55,701 nucleotides of DNA from Vibrio zhanjiangensis (GTDB lineage Bacteria > Pseudomonadota > Gammaproteobacteria > Enterobacterales > Vibrionaceae): NCBI RefSeq assembly GCF_030161235.1, contig NZ_BSPW01000096.1, positions 1 through 55,701 of the forward strand, read 5' to 3'. The notes under the pieces are model-generated. The model was not told where the DNA came from. It ran no database searches and saw nothing but the letters and a program-made list of their open reading frames with translations. The first letter of the stretch is position 1. Each line of letters starts with the position of its first letter. Position numbers and translations under genes: made by a program. This document shows, in pieces, positions 16,105-23,886 of this stretch.

Positions 16105-16392
16105 TTCGGACGCACTGCGGTTGTACTACGTAGATTTGCGGCCACACCAATACCATCAGAGCACGTTGTCTATGACAGCGAGGGCCTGTGTTATTCACTG
16201 TCCATTTGCTCTTTACAAGCCAAAAGAATCGATGGCGTAAGCGATACGATGCGTTGTTATGCGCAGCGTGTGCTGATGTATCGATTTCTATACCAAAACC
16301 AATGTGATTTATTCACAGCAATGTGCCTCTATCCGGCACTCTATTCGCGCGCCTTGCGTTTGCCTCGGTGTGTCTGGAGTGGGTTGAGTTAG
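16096..16392 (+). CDS. Possible small protein of unknown function
   Basis: 98-codon frame from an ATG that lies in the loop of the hairpin at 16085-16104. No convincing ribosome site is seen. The product is cysteine- and arginine-rich and matches nothing I recognise. Its place between the repeated leader and traI matches where first operon genes stand after the other two copies, which is the only reason to keep it. Confidence 0.25.
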   Translation: MFFFGRTAVVLRRFAATPIPSEHVVYDSEGLCYSLSICSLQAKRIDGVSDTMRCYAQRVLMYRFLYQNQCDLFTAMCLYPALYSRALRLPRCVWSGLS

Positions 16393-16499
16393 GTATGCCT
16401 ACGTGTGTCTGAACGTCAGACAGGGCGGGGCAGGGCAAAATGAATATGTTGTCTATCTCGATGCTGCTCTGCAGTGTCATGGCTTAAGAAGAACAAAAA

Positions 16500-18362
16500 A
16501 TGAAATGGATGCAGACCTTAGATTCTTTCCTTCGTTGGTGGGGTGAAGAAGAAAAAGTCGCGTTACCTAAGCCTGCTGTCTTGCCCGATGGATTTTTGGC
16601 TCCCTTATCACGGGAAGCGTTATTGTCGGACTCGCGCATACAAAGCAAGCTGGTAACGTTAAAACGCAGTGGTATCGGCTTGCCGTATGAGCTTTGGGAA
16701 TCGTATGTTGTCGATACGGTCGTGAATCTCGCGTCGTATGTGCAGGCCTTACCCGCGTCTCAATATCATCATCATGCGTACCCCCAGGGATTGCTGCTGC
16801 ACAGTCTTGATACGGCGATTTATGCACTGAGGATACGACGTAACTATACGCTGCCGCCTAATGTTGAGCCGGAAGATCGGATTTTTCGGGAGATCATCTG
16901 GGTGTATGGCGTCTTCCTCACCGCGTTGCTGCACGATGTGGGGAAACTCTTTGATTTCGAGATCCAATTGTTGGGGGACAATGATGAGCCCCTAGCGTGG
17001 GATTATACAACGCCCATCAAGCAGCCTTATCGCTACCGTTACTTAGACGAGCGCCAGTATGAAACTCACCAAGCGCTCGCTGTGTCTCTGTTGTCGCGTG
17101 TGGTCTCGACCGAGCCGATGAAAGCATTAACGCACGATCGAACTCTGTGGGCCACCATGGCGGCGTGTCTGACGGGCCAGCCCCATGATGACAATGTCGT
17201 GGCAGATATCGTTATCCAAGCGGATGCGGCGAGCGTTGCCCAAGACCTTGGGGCGGAAGGAGAGGCCATTTCTGAGGCGGCAGAGCAGGCGGCGTCCGGT
17301 CATACCCGCTCTTTATCCGGCCAACTTCGCACCACATTAAAATACCTATTAGGGTCGGGCAAACTGCCTTTAAACCGAAAAGGGGCGGAAGGCTTTGTAT
17401 TCGGGGAGTATGTGTACCTCGTGTGTAAGCCGATCGCGGATACATTACGTATCCAGTTGATGGAGCGAGGGATACAAAATGTACCCAGTAACAACAGTAA
17501 ATTGTTTAATGAGCTTCAGCAATCAGGATTAGTGGTCTCAGGAGAAGATGGGCAAGCGATTTTGCGCTGTGAAGTCCATTTGTCTGACAGTGATTGGACG
17601 CAGACGCTCACGTGCTTAAAATTGGCGTGGTCTTCCCTATTGCCTGATGCCAATTTGGCTTCTCTAACCGGAGAGGTCACGGAGTTGCCGCCGGTGTCCG
17701 AGGAAGCGCAAGACGCGGATGTTCCCACGATTGAGCAAGCCAACCGTTTACCGCCAACACCGGATGAGAGTCCTTCACCAATGGCACTGCCCGTGTCTTT
17801 GACGTCATCACCTACGGGATCGTTACCTGAAATGGACGATGAGTTGATGCAACTGGCAATGAGTATGGGGTCGGCTCCCGTTTCCACTGAAGATCAAGGG
17901 GCCGATGAGCAGGAAGAGACACCTGATCCAGTGACGCCGTCACCTGACGTTTCCATTCTTCTTCGTACTTTATCCCTCACCGATTCGTCAGACGAGCAGC
18001 TGACGGATGCCTTTCTCGAATGGGTTGATGCCGTGATTTGTGGCGGCGTTCATCGAGTGAATACGCAAGGCGCCTTATTTCACCGTGTGGGCCGCTATTT
18101 AGCGGTGTCATCGCCGAATGTCTTTCGAACGTTTCTCAAAGAGCGCACGACGGGCGGGGATTGTGAACAACGTTATCCAGGTATACAGCGCACCTTGGGT
18201 CAAAAAGTGGACCTGAAACCTCAGCCGACTGGACAAACGATACATCGAATTAGCGTAAAGGGAGGCGATAAACCTCTCAACATGATGCTGTGGCCATTGA
18301 CTGACAAGCTCAGGGCTCGGCTTTCGGTGAACCCTGCATTGGAGTGGAGTGATGATGAATAA
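16500..18362 (+). CDS. traI: MobH-family relaxase (TraI_2)
   Basis: 620 aa. The N-terminal TraI_2 domain carries the HD-type metal site of MobH relaxases: HHHAYPQGLLLHSLD near residue 87 and LLHDVGKLFDFE near 140. The middle (about 395-480) is acidic and disordered. The C-terminal TraI_2_C domain includes ALFHRVGRYLAV and VKGGDKPLNMMLWPL. It should nick oriT and lead the strand during conjugation, as in SXT, IncA/C and PFGI-type elements. The stop overlaps the next gene, forming an operon with the DUF2857 and PFL_4669 genes. The coupling protein is not in the window. Confidence 0.85.
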   Translation: MKWMQTLDSFLRWWGEEEKVALPKPAVLPDGFLAPLSREALLSDSRIQSKLVTLKRSGIGLPYELWESYVVDTVVNLASYVQALPASQYHHHAYPQGLLLHSLDTAIYALRIRRNYTLPPNVEPEDRIFREIIWVYGVFLTALLHDVGKLFDFEIQLLGDNDEPLAWDYTTPIKQPYRYRYLDERQYETHQALAVSLLSRVVSTEPMKALTHDRTLWATMAACLTGQPHDDNVVADIVIQADAASVAQDLGAEGEAISEAAEQAASGHTRSLSGQLRTTLKYLLGSGKLPLNRKGAEGFVFGEYVYLVCKPIADTLRIQLMERGIQNVPSNNSKLFNELQQSGLVVSGEDGQAILRCEVHLSDSDWTQTLTCLKLAWSSLLPDANLASLTGEVTELPPVSEEAQDADVPTIEQANRLPPTPDESPSPMALPVSLTSSPTGSLPEMDDELMQLAMSMGSAPVSTEDQGADEQEETPDPVTPSPDVSILLRTLSLTDSSDEQLTDAFLEWVDAVICGGVHRVNTQGALFHRVGRYLAVSSPNVFRTFLKERTTGGDCEQRYPGIQRTLGQKVDLKPQPTGQTIHRISVKGGDKPLNMMLWPLTDKLRARLSVNPALEWSDDE

Positions 18363-18921
18363 GATTGATATTGATTTAGAAATTTCACGCAGCGTGTTGA
18401 TGAAAATTACGGAAATGAGCATTTCTCCGGACCATCGTCAGGCGCTCATTGATCAATACGGTGTGTCCCCGCAGCGATTGAGACAAATGTCGACGCTTGG
18501 AGCCGCTGATATCGCAGAAATCGCCCGCTCTCGTCCCGCTCAAGGTGTGGCTGCGCAGGTATTGGAGCAGTGCTTGGGAACGGGTGTGCCTAAAGAGTTA
18601 TTGCCGTACCTTGAGTTTAATGCTTGCCGAGCCTTTATTCGCCATTTCTTTGGGGTGACACCCAAACAATACGCCTCATGGGCGGCAAGAGTGCCGATCG
18701 ATGAGGGGCTTCGCCAGCGTGTAGTGCCCGCCGATAAAGAAGTGGAGGTGTACCACCTTCTATGTGACTACGCCGGTACGTTTCAACGGGAAGGGTCGTT
18801 TTGCAAAGAGCCAAACGTGGTGGCATTGACGCACCAAAACATCTTGGCCATTGCCCAAACCTGTCAGATATCGATACGAGCGATTTGGTCAGAATGTGAA
18901 AAGTGGAAGAAGTTATCATGA
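18352..18921 (+). CDS. DUF2857 family protein
   Basis: About 189 aa; starts at 18352 or 18355 are both possible and overlap the end of traI. The pattern LRQMSTLGAADIAEIA, LPYLEFNACRAFIRHFFGVT and PKQYASW agrees with DUF2857, a family of conjugative-element proteins with a probable helix-turn-helix C-terminal part (NILAIAQTCQISIRAIWSE). It may be a DNA-binding regulator or accessory transfer protein; no experiment is known to me. Confidence 0.7.
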   Translation: MMNKIDIDLEISRSVLMKITEMSISPDHRQALIDQYGVSPQRLRQMSTLGAADIAEIARSRPAQGVAAQVLEQCLGTGVPKELLPYLEFNACRAFIRHFFGVTPKQYASWAARVPIDEGLRQRVVPADKEVEVYHLLCDYAGTFQREGSFCKEPNVVALTHQNILAIAQTCQISIRAIWSECEKWKKLS

Positions 18922-19532
18922 TAAAAGAGATGGTGTTATTTACTCATCCTGTCACCAGCCTGTGGGATGTGAACCCCAAATTTTCGAAAAGCTACGCCGA
19001 GTTTATGCTAGAGCGGCTGACGGCTTTGGAGATTGCCACCAAAAAAGACGATCCCTATGCAGACTTAGCTCTGCTCAACATTGAGCAAGCCTTATATCAA
19101 CTTGAATCTGTGGCCAAAGAAGGCCTGTCACAAGAGAGTGATCGTGCTGGAGAAGCCAGTTGGTTGGACTTGCAGGGGCGATGCTTGTGTCCTGATCGTC
19201 ATACTCCCGCCATGGGATGGTTGATGCTGCGGGTGTTTGGCACGGTAGACCAAGCTTTGGTTCAAAACATGATAGCGTTTCGAACGGCCAGTGTGACGCG
19301 CGCGGTGTATGAAAAGCGCAAGAGTCAGTTAGTCAAAGCGCTGCACGCCATGATGAACGTCTTTCACCGTTTCCGCTTTCATACGTCGGGTCTGAATCGT
19401 GAGACCATGGCCCAAACTGCGCCAAGTCCAAAACGCGACAAGGTCATTAAGCGCCTCGGTGTGTTGCCACTTGAGATCATGGATTCCATCGAGCGCGCCG
19501 ATCACGCTCCCTACATTACCCGACGGAATTAA
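18918..19532 (+). CDS. PFL_4669/TIGR03761 family conjugative-element protein
   Basis: 204 aa from the ATG that overlaps the previous stop (ATGA); a GTG 15 nt upstream is possible. The segment LEIATKKDDPYADLALLNIE, with the following QALYQLES, matches the block that defines this family, which occurs in PFGI/SPI-7-like elements; the IncC regulator AcaB is, as I recall, related. It could therefore be a transfer-gene regulator. It is the last gene of the traI operon, and a long gene-free region follows. Confidence 0.7.
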   Translation: MIKEMVLFTHPVTSLWDVNPKFSKSYAEFMLERLTALEIATKKDDPYADLALLNIEQALYQLESVAKEGLSQESDRAGEASWLDLQGRCLCPDRHTPAMGWLMLRVFGTVDQALVQNMIAFRTASVTRAVYEKRKSQLVKALHAMMNVFHRFRFHTSGLNRETMAQTAPSPKRDKVIKRLGVLPLEIMDSIERADHAPYITRRN

Positions 19533-19809
19533 TGATTGTGGAGATATTCGCCCACTTACCGCGTTGCTCTGACAATAACACAGCAGCGCGGGTTCGTCCG
19601 CGTGATTTGGCGTTCGCTGGCTCTACGAACCCATTATTCAACCAGGTATGGCTCCTGGCTTATCGTCCATTTTTTATCGTTTGGCTGGCTTTGAGAGCGG
19701 AGTGTTCGGCCACTACCACGAAGGTATTCATCATGTAGAACGTTCCCAGCACTTAGTCACACTGTGGCTACGCCGCCGTCTGCACATTTACCGGCTTTTT
19801 TCTGTCAGG

Positions 19810-20049
19810 TTGTAACGCTGTTTTAGTTGAAACAGTGCGACCTCTTACGCCTGAAAGTAGAAAGAGGCCCTTTACAAGTTTTGGAGTGAAAATTGGTTTG
19901 TTTCTTGTCTCAATTAAAAATGATCACACGTTTCTGTGGCGATGGAGCTGTGAGTTCTCGCTGCTTTATCCTTGCTTATTGTTGTTCAAGTTTCCGGTGA
20001 AGGGCTTATATGTGGCTGTTTTCTGAGTGGTTACATATAAGCCTTTCAC
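19810..20049 (+). other. Gene-free region with strong hairpins
   Basis: Three stems: CTGTTT/AAACAG around 19810-19830, CCTCTT/AAGAGG around 19838-19870, and a long one, GTGAAGGGCTTATATGT (19997-20013) with ACATATAAGCCTTTCAC (20033-20049), 17 pairs with one G-U. The last could be a terminator for the traI operon without a T-run, or a DNA signal. The small frames at 19532-19738 and 19835-20026 lack support. Confidence 0.45.
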
Positions 20050-20113
20050 TAAATAATTAACGGGTTTAAAAAGCACTCATTACCCATTAAAACTAAGTGT
20101 CACTTTAGTGACT

Positions 20114-20470
20114 CTAGCGTTACGGGCGGTTATAGAGACAGGTGGACGCTAGGGACAAACAGAGCAACCAAACACAGTCCGGTGGTTGTTAGCGGTTGGT
20201 GCGAATCACAGAGAGCGTATGTTGGGGAAACCCTCGCGTGACACTCTGGCGAGAGGCATAGAGCGAGTATTCTCCTCCTCTATTGATTTGCGGTACGTGG
20301 CTAGGAAGGGAGTTGCAGAAGCTTGTTAGGCTGACAAGTGGAGACTCTAAACACGTACAGGTAGAGAGAGACTACGCACTGGATGATTCCTTTTCGACCC
20401 GACGGGCGTGATGGACATTTAAGGAGAACCATTACCTGCGCAGTGAGCGAATAGAAGCCTGCGTGGGTAA
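20114..20470 (+). ncRNA. Candidate structured RNA of about 360 nt
   Basis: Successive stems on the plus strand: CTAGCGT/ACGCTAG (20114/20146); CAACC/GGTTG (20165/20184); nested GTACGTG/CACGTAC (20293/20352), GAGT/ACTC and CTTGT/ACAAG; TCCTT/AAGGA enclosing CCC-gac-GGG (20388-20425); TTACCTGCGCAG/CTGCGTGGGTAA (20432/20459), 12 pairs including two G-U. The G-U pairs favour an RNA read in the plus sense. It does not look like tmRNA, RNase P or a group II intron. No frame of useful size is present. Confidence 0.4.
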
Positions 20471-20698
20471 GGGTTAATTTTACCTAAAATCAAGCCTTTC
20501 TCGCCTCTGAGCGTAATATCCACCGACTTTTCGTCAAGTGACATTCGAAAGTAATTATTACAACTTTTGAATAAGTATTTAACAAAATGAATAGGGATGG
20601 TGCTTGTAGGAGTAGTCCAACATTATCTTATAAGAACGACGAGTCTGAGAGTCAACGGCCGTTGTTCTTATTATCAACGACAAAAGGGAAGATTGAAT

Positions 20699-21247
20699 AT
20701 GTTTGAAACAGGTCAAAAAGTACAACTCTGTATGGATGGTGAGCCAATACGTGACGCGATTATTTCAAGAGTTATCAAGCCTCACCCTCATAATGGTGTC
20801 AAGTTCTATGAAGTTGAATCGATATTTGATGGAATGGAGCAGGCCATCATAGTGAAAGGATCGCAGTTGTTGCCTAACATTCTGGACACAGGGAAAATGT
20901 TAAAAGCTGCATTTATCAACGCCATCTCGATTGATGATTTTCTCCTTAGGGTTTCCGATGAATTACAATTAGATAACAAAACTGCCCTCATAGCATGGCA
21001 AGCGATGAAAGTGATTTCTCTAACGGGTATGAAGGGAGAAGAAGCTGAGTACATTAAAGCTTATAGCCAAGGCTTTTCTGCGTCTCAATCAAAGTGTGAA
21101 TATTCCAATCCTTATCCAATGTATGCGACATGGGGTAATAGCTATGAACGTTGTGAGCATTTTCCAGACGGTGATAGCTTAGAACATCGTGCATTCGAGA
21201 ATGGTTATTTTGACGCAAGATCACTCAGTGAGCATGGCGAACAATAA
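20699..21247 (+). CDS. Unknown plasmid protein
   Basis: 182 aa from the ATG at 20699, chosen for its ribosome site (GGGAAGA) over an upstream in-frame start at 20597. The N-terminal 60 residues look like a small beta-barrel (TGQKVQLCMDGEPIRDAIIS, then YEVESIFDGMEQ) reminiscent of KOW/SH3-like folds; the rest is helical with an aromatic, cysteine-containing tail (CEYSNPYPMYATW). A strong terminator follows at 21385. Function unknown. Confidence 0.6.
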   Translation: MFETGQKVQLCMDGEPIRDAIISRVIKPHPHNGVKFYEVESIFDGMEQAIIVKGSQLLPNILDTGKMLKAAFINAISIDDFLLRVSDELQLDNKTALIAWQAMKVISLTGMKGEEAEYIKAYSQGFSASQSKCEYSNPYPMYATWGNSYERCEHFPDGDSLEHRAFENGYFDARSLSEHGEQ

Positions 21248-21384
21248 CCCATTTTAAAAGCAACGTTGTAATGGTATGAAACTATACTAAATTGGAGTTA
21301 TTTGAGTTGTTTACGCCATTGAGGGGTGTTATTTTGTTGCTCATACCTGACTGACGGTATATTTGACAAGTTTTGTGTTCCAAC

Positions 21385-21415
21385 AGCCCGTCTCATTTTG
21401 TGACGGGCTTTTTTA
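21385..21415 (+). terminator. Rho-independent terminator
   Basis: AGCCCGTC (21385-21392) pairs with GACGGGCT (21402-21409), followed by a T-run. It ends the 20699 gene. Confidence 0.85.
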
Positions 21416-21426
21416 TGGCCGACGAA

Positions 21427-22020
21427 TCATGGACTGGGATTGAGATCGAGTGGATACTTTTCTAGATCCAGATAGTCCCAGTTATTTCGACACACCCAAG
21501 TCATGATTGTACCAGGGTGGTCCTGCTTTTTAGCAAAGCTCTCCACTGCACTTTCATATTGTTTGAGTGAGCAAGAGTCGTTACCAAATAACGCTTGGTT
21601 AGTTCGTAGTCCTGATAGATTGTGGTTCTCTAATCGAGATCGGAAGGTGGTGACAGTGTGATCTGGATTAATCGCGAAGAAAAAGTAATCCTCAGTTTCG
21701 AGCATGGTTGAAATGACAGCTTGAACAATCGGATTGCCGGCTGGTACCAAACCGTGATATATCGTATGGCCATAGAATTCAAAGGCAAAGTGAAGCACTT
21801 TATATTGGTCAGTGCCAAGAACGGAATGCCCAAAATTCATCCCTTGCTGTGTTACTCTGCTCGGAATTGGGCTTTCGGGTCGAACAGCGATAAAACCGGA
21901 CTTTTGTTTTCCTTCCGTAACATACCCCAACGCAAAACAAGGCGCTGGGGCGTCCATAAGATCACTAATCAATAATTGATTGACGGTGAGTCGCGGTAGG
22001 TAGTTGTGAACATTACCCAT
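21427..22020 (-). CDS. Unknown protein next to serine recombinase
   Basis: 197 aa from the ATG at 22020 (AAGGAA 9 nt upstream); the frame opens 12 codons earlier. No signal peptide or membrane helix. FGHSVLGTDQYKVLHFAFEF and YHGLVPAGNPIVQAV suggest an alpha/beta fold I cannot name. It is on the same strand as, and downstream of, the serine recombinase, separated by a hairpin at 22130-22161 that could limit read-through. Confidence 0.55.
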   Translation of the reverse strand: MGNVHNYLPRLTVNQLLISDLMDAPAPCFALGYVTEGKQKSGFIAVRPESPIPSRVTQQGMNFGHSVLGTDQYKVLHFAFEFYGHTIYHGLVPAGNPIVQAVISTMLETEDYFFFAINPDHTVTTFRSRLENHNLSGLRTNQALFGNDSCSLKQYESAVESFAKKQDHPGTIMTWVCRNNWDYLDLEKYPLDLNPSP

Positions 22021-22129
22021 CGATTTTAGTTCCTTATGTTTGATAGTGCCCATCAACTTTTACAGCATACATAGACGACGAGATGACTATCTCGAGATTT
22101 GATAGGGTGAGGTGAGAGCCCATAAAATA

Positions 22130-22181
22130 GCCGCTTCTGTATGAGATAGACAGTAAGCGGCGTAGCTTAAGCAATAATAAT
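22130..22181 (-). terminator. Hairpin with ATTATTATTGCTTAAGCTA tag, copy 1
   Basis: On the minus strand, ATTATTATTGCTTAAGCTA is followed by GCCGCTTACTGT...ACAGAAGCGGC (one bulge) and TATTTTA. It lies between the recombinase stop and the 22020 gene. The tag and stem recur at 37591-37639. Confidence 0.6.
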
Positions 22182-22270
22182 TCAGATGACCGAGGGGCAG
22201 ATTATTTTTCTGATCCCATGGCCATCTCTGGAGATAATACTGGATTTTCGTTTTTCTATCGAGTTTTGTG

Positions 22271-22918
22271 TTAGCTAATATTTGAGTTAGCTTGACGCTC
22301 CTCTGACAGCTTCTTGGCCACCCTGATAACCGTTCTTGTCGATACGTTGGTCAGTTTTGCTGTATCGCTAATACTTAGGCCGTTGATCACCCTAAGTTGG
22401 TAAATCTTTTCATGTAGTTCGAGGTCGGCCTGCCGTCCTCGATATTTTCCTTCTTCCAAGGCTTTTTTGATACCTTCAGCTTGTCGACGACGACGGTCCT
22501 GGTAATCTTTCCTCGCGATAGCGGCGAGCATATCCATCATCATCCCATTAATAGCTTTTATCATCGAACGGGTGAATTCATCGGTGATTTGTGGAGCAAA
22601 GGCAATATGACTGGTTGGCAAATCGAGACTGATGACCTTGAGTTCTTTTTTGTACAGCATTTCTTTTAATTTGAACCAACTATCTTCATCAAGACGAGAA
22701 AGCCGATCAATCTGTTCAATGATGATGACATCACCAATCGCTGCATCATCAAGTAATCGAAGCAGTTCAGGTCTTTGTAATGACGCACCGGATTCGTTCT
22801 CAATATACCATGCTGCTACTCTGAAGCCCTTATCTTGAACAAAACTATTTAGAGTGCCTTGAGCACGTTTTGCGTTTTGATCACTTGTTGAAGCTCTGAG
22901 GTATCCGAATATGTACAT
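22271..22918 (-). CDS. Serine recombinase (resolvase/invertase)
   Basis: 215 aa. The N-terminal catalytic domain shows YLRASTSDQNA (active serine near residue 11), DVIIIEQIDRLSRL and the ARKDYQDRRRRQAEGI region, then a C-terminal helix-turn-helix (LSISDTAKLTNVSTRTVIRV). Length and order are those of small resolvases/invertases. It may resolve plasmid multimers or invert DNA. Its upstream region (22930-23035) holds repeated TTAGATTATGACA-type sites, probably its binding sites. Confidence 0.85.
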   Translation of the reverse strand: MYIFGYLRASTSDQNAKRAQGTLNSFVQDKGFRVAAWYIENESGASLQRPELLRLLDDAAIGDVIIIEQIDRLSRLDEDSWFKLKEMLYKKELKVISLDLPTSHIAFAPQITDEFTRSMIKAINGMMMDMLAAIARKDYQDRRRRQAEGIKKALEEGKYRGRQADLELHEKIYQLRVINGLSISDTAKLTNVSTRTVIRVAKKLSEERQANSNIS

Positions 22919-22929
22919 AAAGTCGTCCT

Positions 22930-23035
22930 AGGTGACATTAAGGTAATGATCTAACTATGTATGACATTTAGATTATGACAAATATGCTTTTAATGTCAAT
23001 TTTAGATTATGACATAGAGATATACCTTATTGTCA
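22930..23035. promoter_or_regulatory. Probable recombinase binding sites (res-like)
   Basis: TGACATTAAGGTAATGA, then TATGACATTTAGATTATGACA, TTTTAATGTCAATTTTAGATTATGACATA and ACCTTATTGTCA: direct and inverted copies of TTAGATTATGACA/TGTCA within 100 bp, immediately upstream of the recombinase start. Confidence 0.55.
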
Positions 23036-23064
23036 CTGTTTTTATACACAGCCTCTGTAGCTTT

Positions 23065-23093
23065 GAGTTCAAATTTGGTTCAAATTTGAACTC
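23065..23093. repeat. 12-bp inverted repeat upstream of toxin-antitoxin genes
   Basis: GAGTTCAAATTT / AAATTTGAACTC, perfect arms with a 5-nt loop (ggttc). It could be a terminator core or an operator for the antitoxin 110 nt downstream. Confidence 0.5.
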
Positions 23094-23206
23094 TTTAGTG
23101 TTTGGGTTTATTATCGAGTAGTGCAGCCGAATTAATTCTTATGTTAATAGAGGCTATTTATAAATTTAATAGTTTGTAGAGTCATTAGAAAAAGGTGAGT
23201 GTTACT

Positions 23207-23458
23207 ATGGATACGGTAAATGTGGAAACGGTCAGTTTCCTTAAAAAAAATGCAGCTAATCTTCCCGTTGAAGAGCCTCTGACCATTACGCAAAATGGTA
23301 AGCCCACTTATGTAGTGGAGTCATATGAAGATTATAAGAAGCGACAAGACGCGATAGCACTTTTGAAGTTAGTTAGTTTTGCTAAAAATGATGTCGTTCA
23401 AGGTAGAGTGATACCAGCTGGAGAATTGAGGCGTCGTTTGTCCAACAAAAAAAGTTAA
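23207..23458 (+). CDS. Phd/YefM-family antitoxin
   Basis: 83 aa from the ATG at 23207 (AAAGGTGAG upstream). The N-terminal DNA-binding half has the Phd/YefM pattern (FLKKNAANLPVEEPLTITQN, then GKPTYVVESYEDYKK); the C-terminal half is helical and basic, as expected for toxin neutralisation. It is 6 nt before the toxin gene. It should repress the operon and hold the ParE-like toxin, acting as a plasmid or region stabiliser. Confidence 0.85.
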   Translation: MDTVNVETVSFLKKNAANLPVEEPLTITQNGKPTYVVESYEDYKKRQDAIALLKLVSFAKNDVVQGRVIPAGELRRRLSNKKS

Positions 23459-23464
23459 CCGACG

Positions 23465-23806
23465 ATGACTAATAAGGTCAATATTCAATACACAGAAACG
23501 TTTGAAAACTCAATGAATGATGTTATCGAGCACCTGAAGCAATGGAGTGAAGTGCAGGATGTAATTGAGAAGGTTGAATCATTATTGGATACTTTTGAGG
23601 CTCAGGTAAGTGAGAACCCCAATATATACTCGCGTTGCTCAGAGCTTGTAGAGCTTGGTGTGACAAATATTAGGGATTACACAAGAGCAGGGTTTAGGCT
23701 ACTTTATGAAGTTATGGATGAAGATACGGTTATAGGATTAATTCTATTGAGACAACGTCAGGATATTTCGATGGCTCTTGTTGATTATTGTATTTTGTAT
23801 AAATAG
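23465..23806 (+). CDS. RelE/ParE-superfamily toxin
   Basis: 113 aa. The fold pattern fits RelE/ParE: an N-terminal helical pair (YTETFENSMNDVIEHLKQW), a central strand block (NIRDYTRAGFRLLYEV) and a final strand (VIGLILLRQRQD). The target (ribosome or gyrase) cannot be told from the sequence. It follows its Phd-type antitoxin, so this is a type II toxin-antitoxin pair. Confidence 0.8.
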   Translation: MTNKVNIQYTETFENSMNDVIEHLKQWSEVQDVIEKVESLLDTFEAQVSENPNIYSRCSELVELGVTNIRDYTRAGFRLLYEVMDEDTVIGLILLRQRQDISMALVDYCILYK

Positions 23807-23886
23807 TTGCAATTGGTTCTTGGTGAAGAGAAAGGGGCCAACCTTGGTGCCCAAGCCCCGATAAAAATGTAGCGAATTATAGGAAA

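Noticed and set aside
19532..19738. 68-codon frame after the PFL_4669 gene
   Set aside because: Overlaps the stop of the previous gene but lacks recognisable product features and runs into the structured gene-free region; probably accidental.
20100..20480. tmRNA, RNase P RNA or group II intron
   Set aside because: Conserved cores (tmRNA tag frame, RNase P P4 segments, intron domain V) are not seen.
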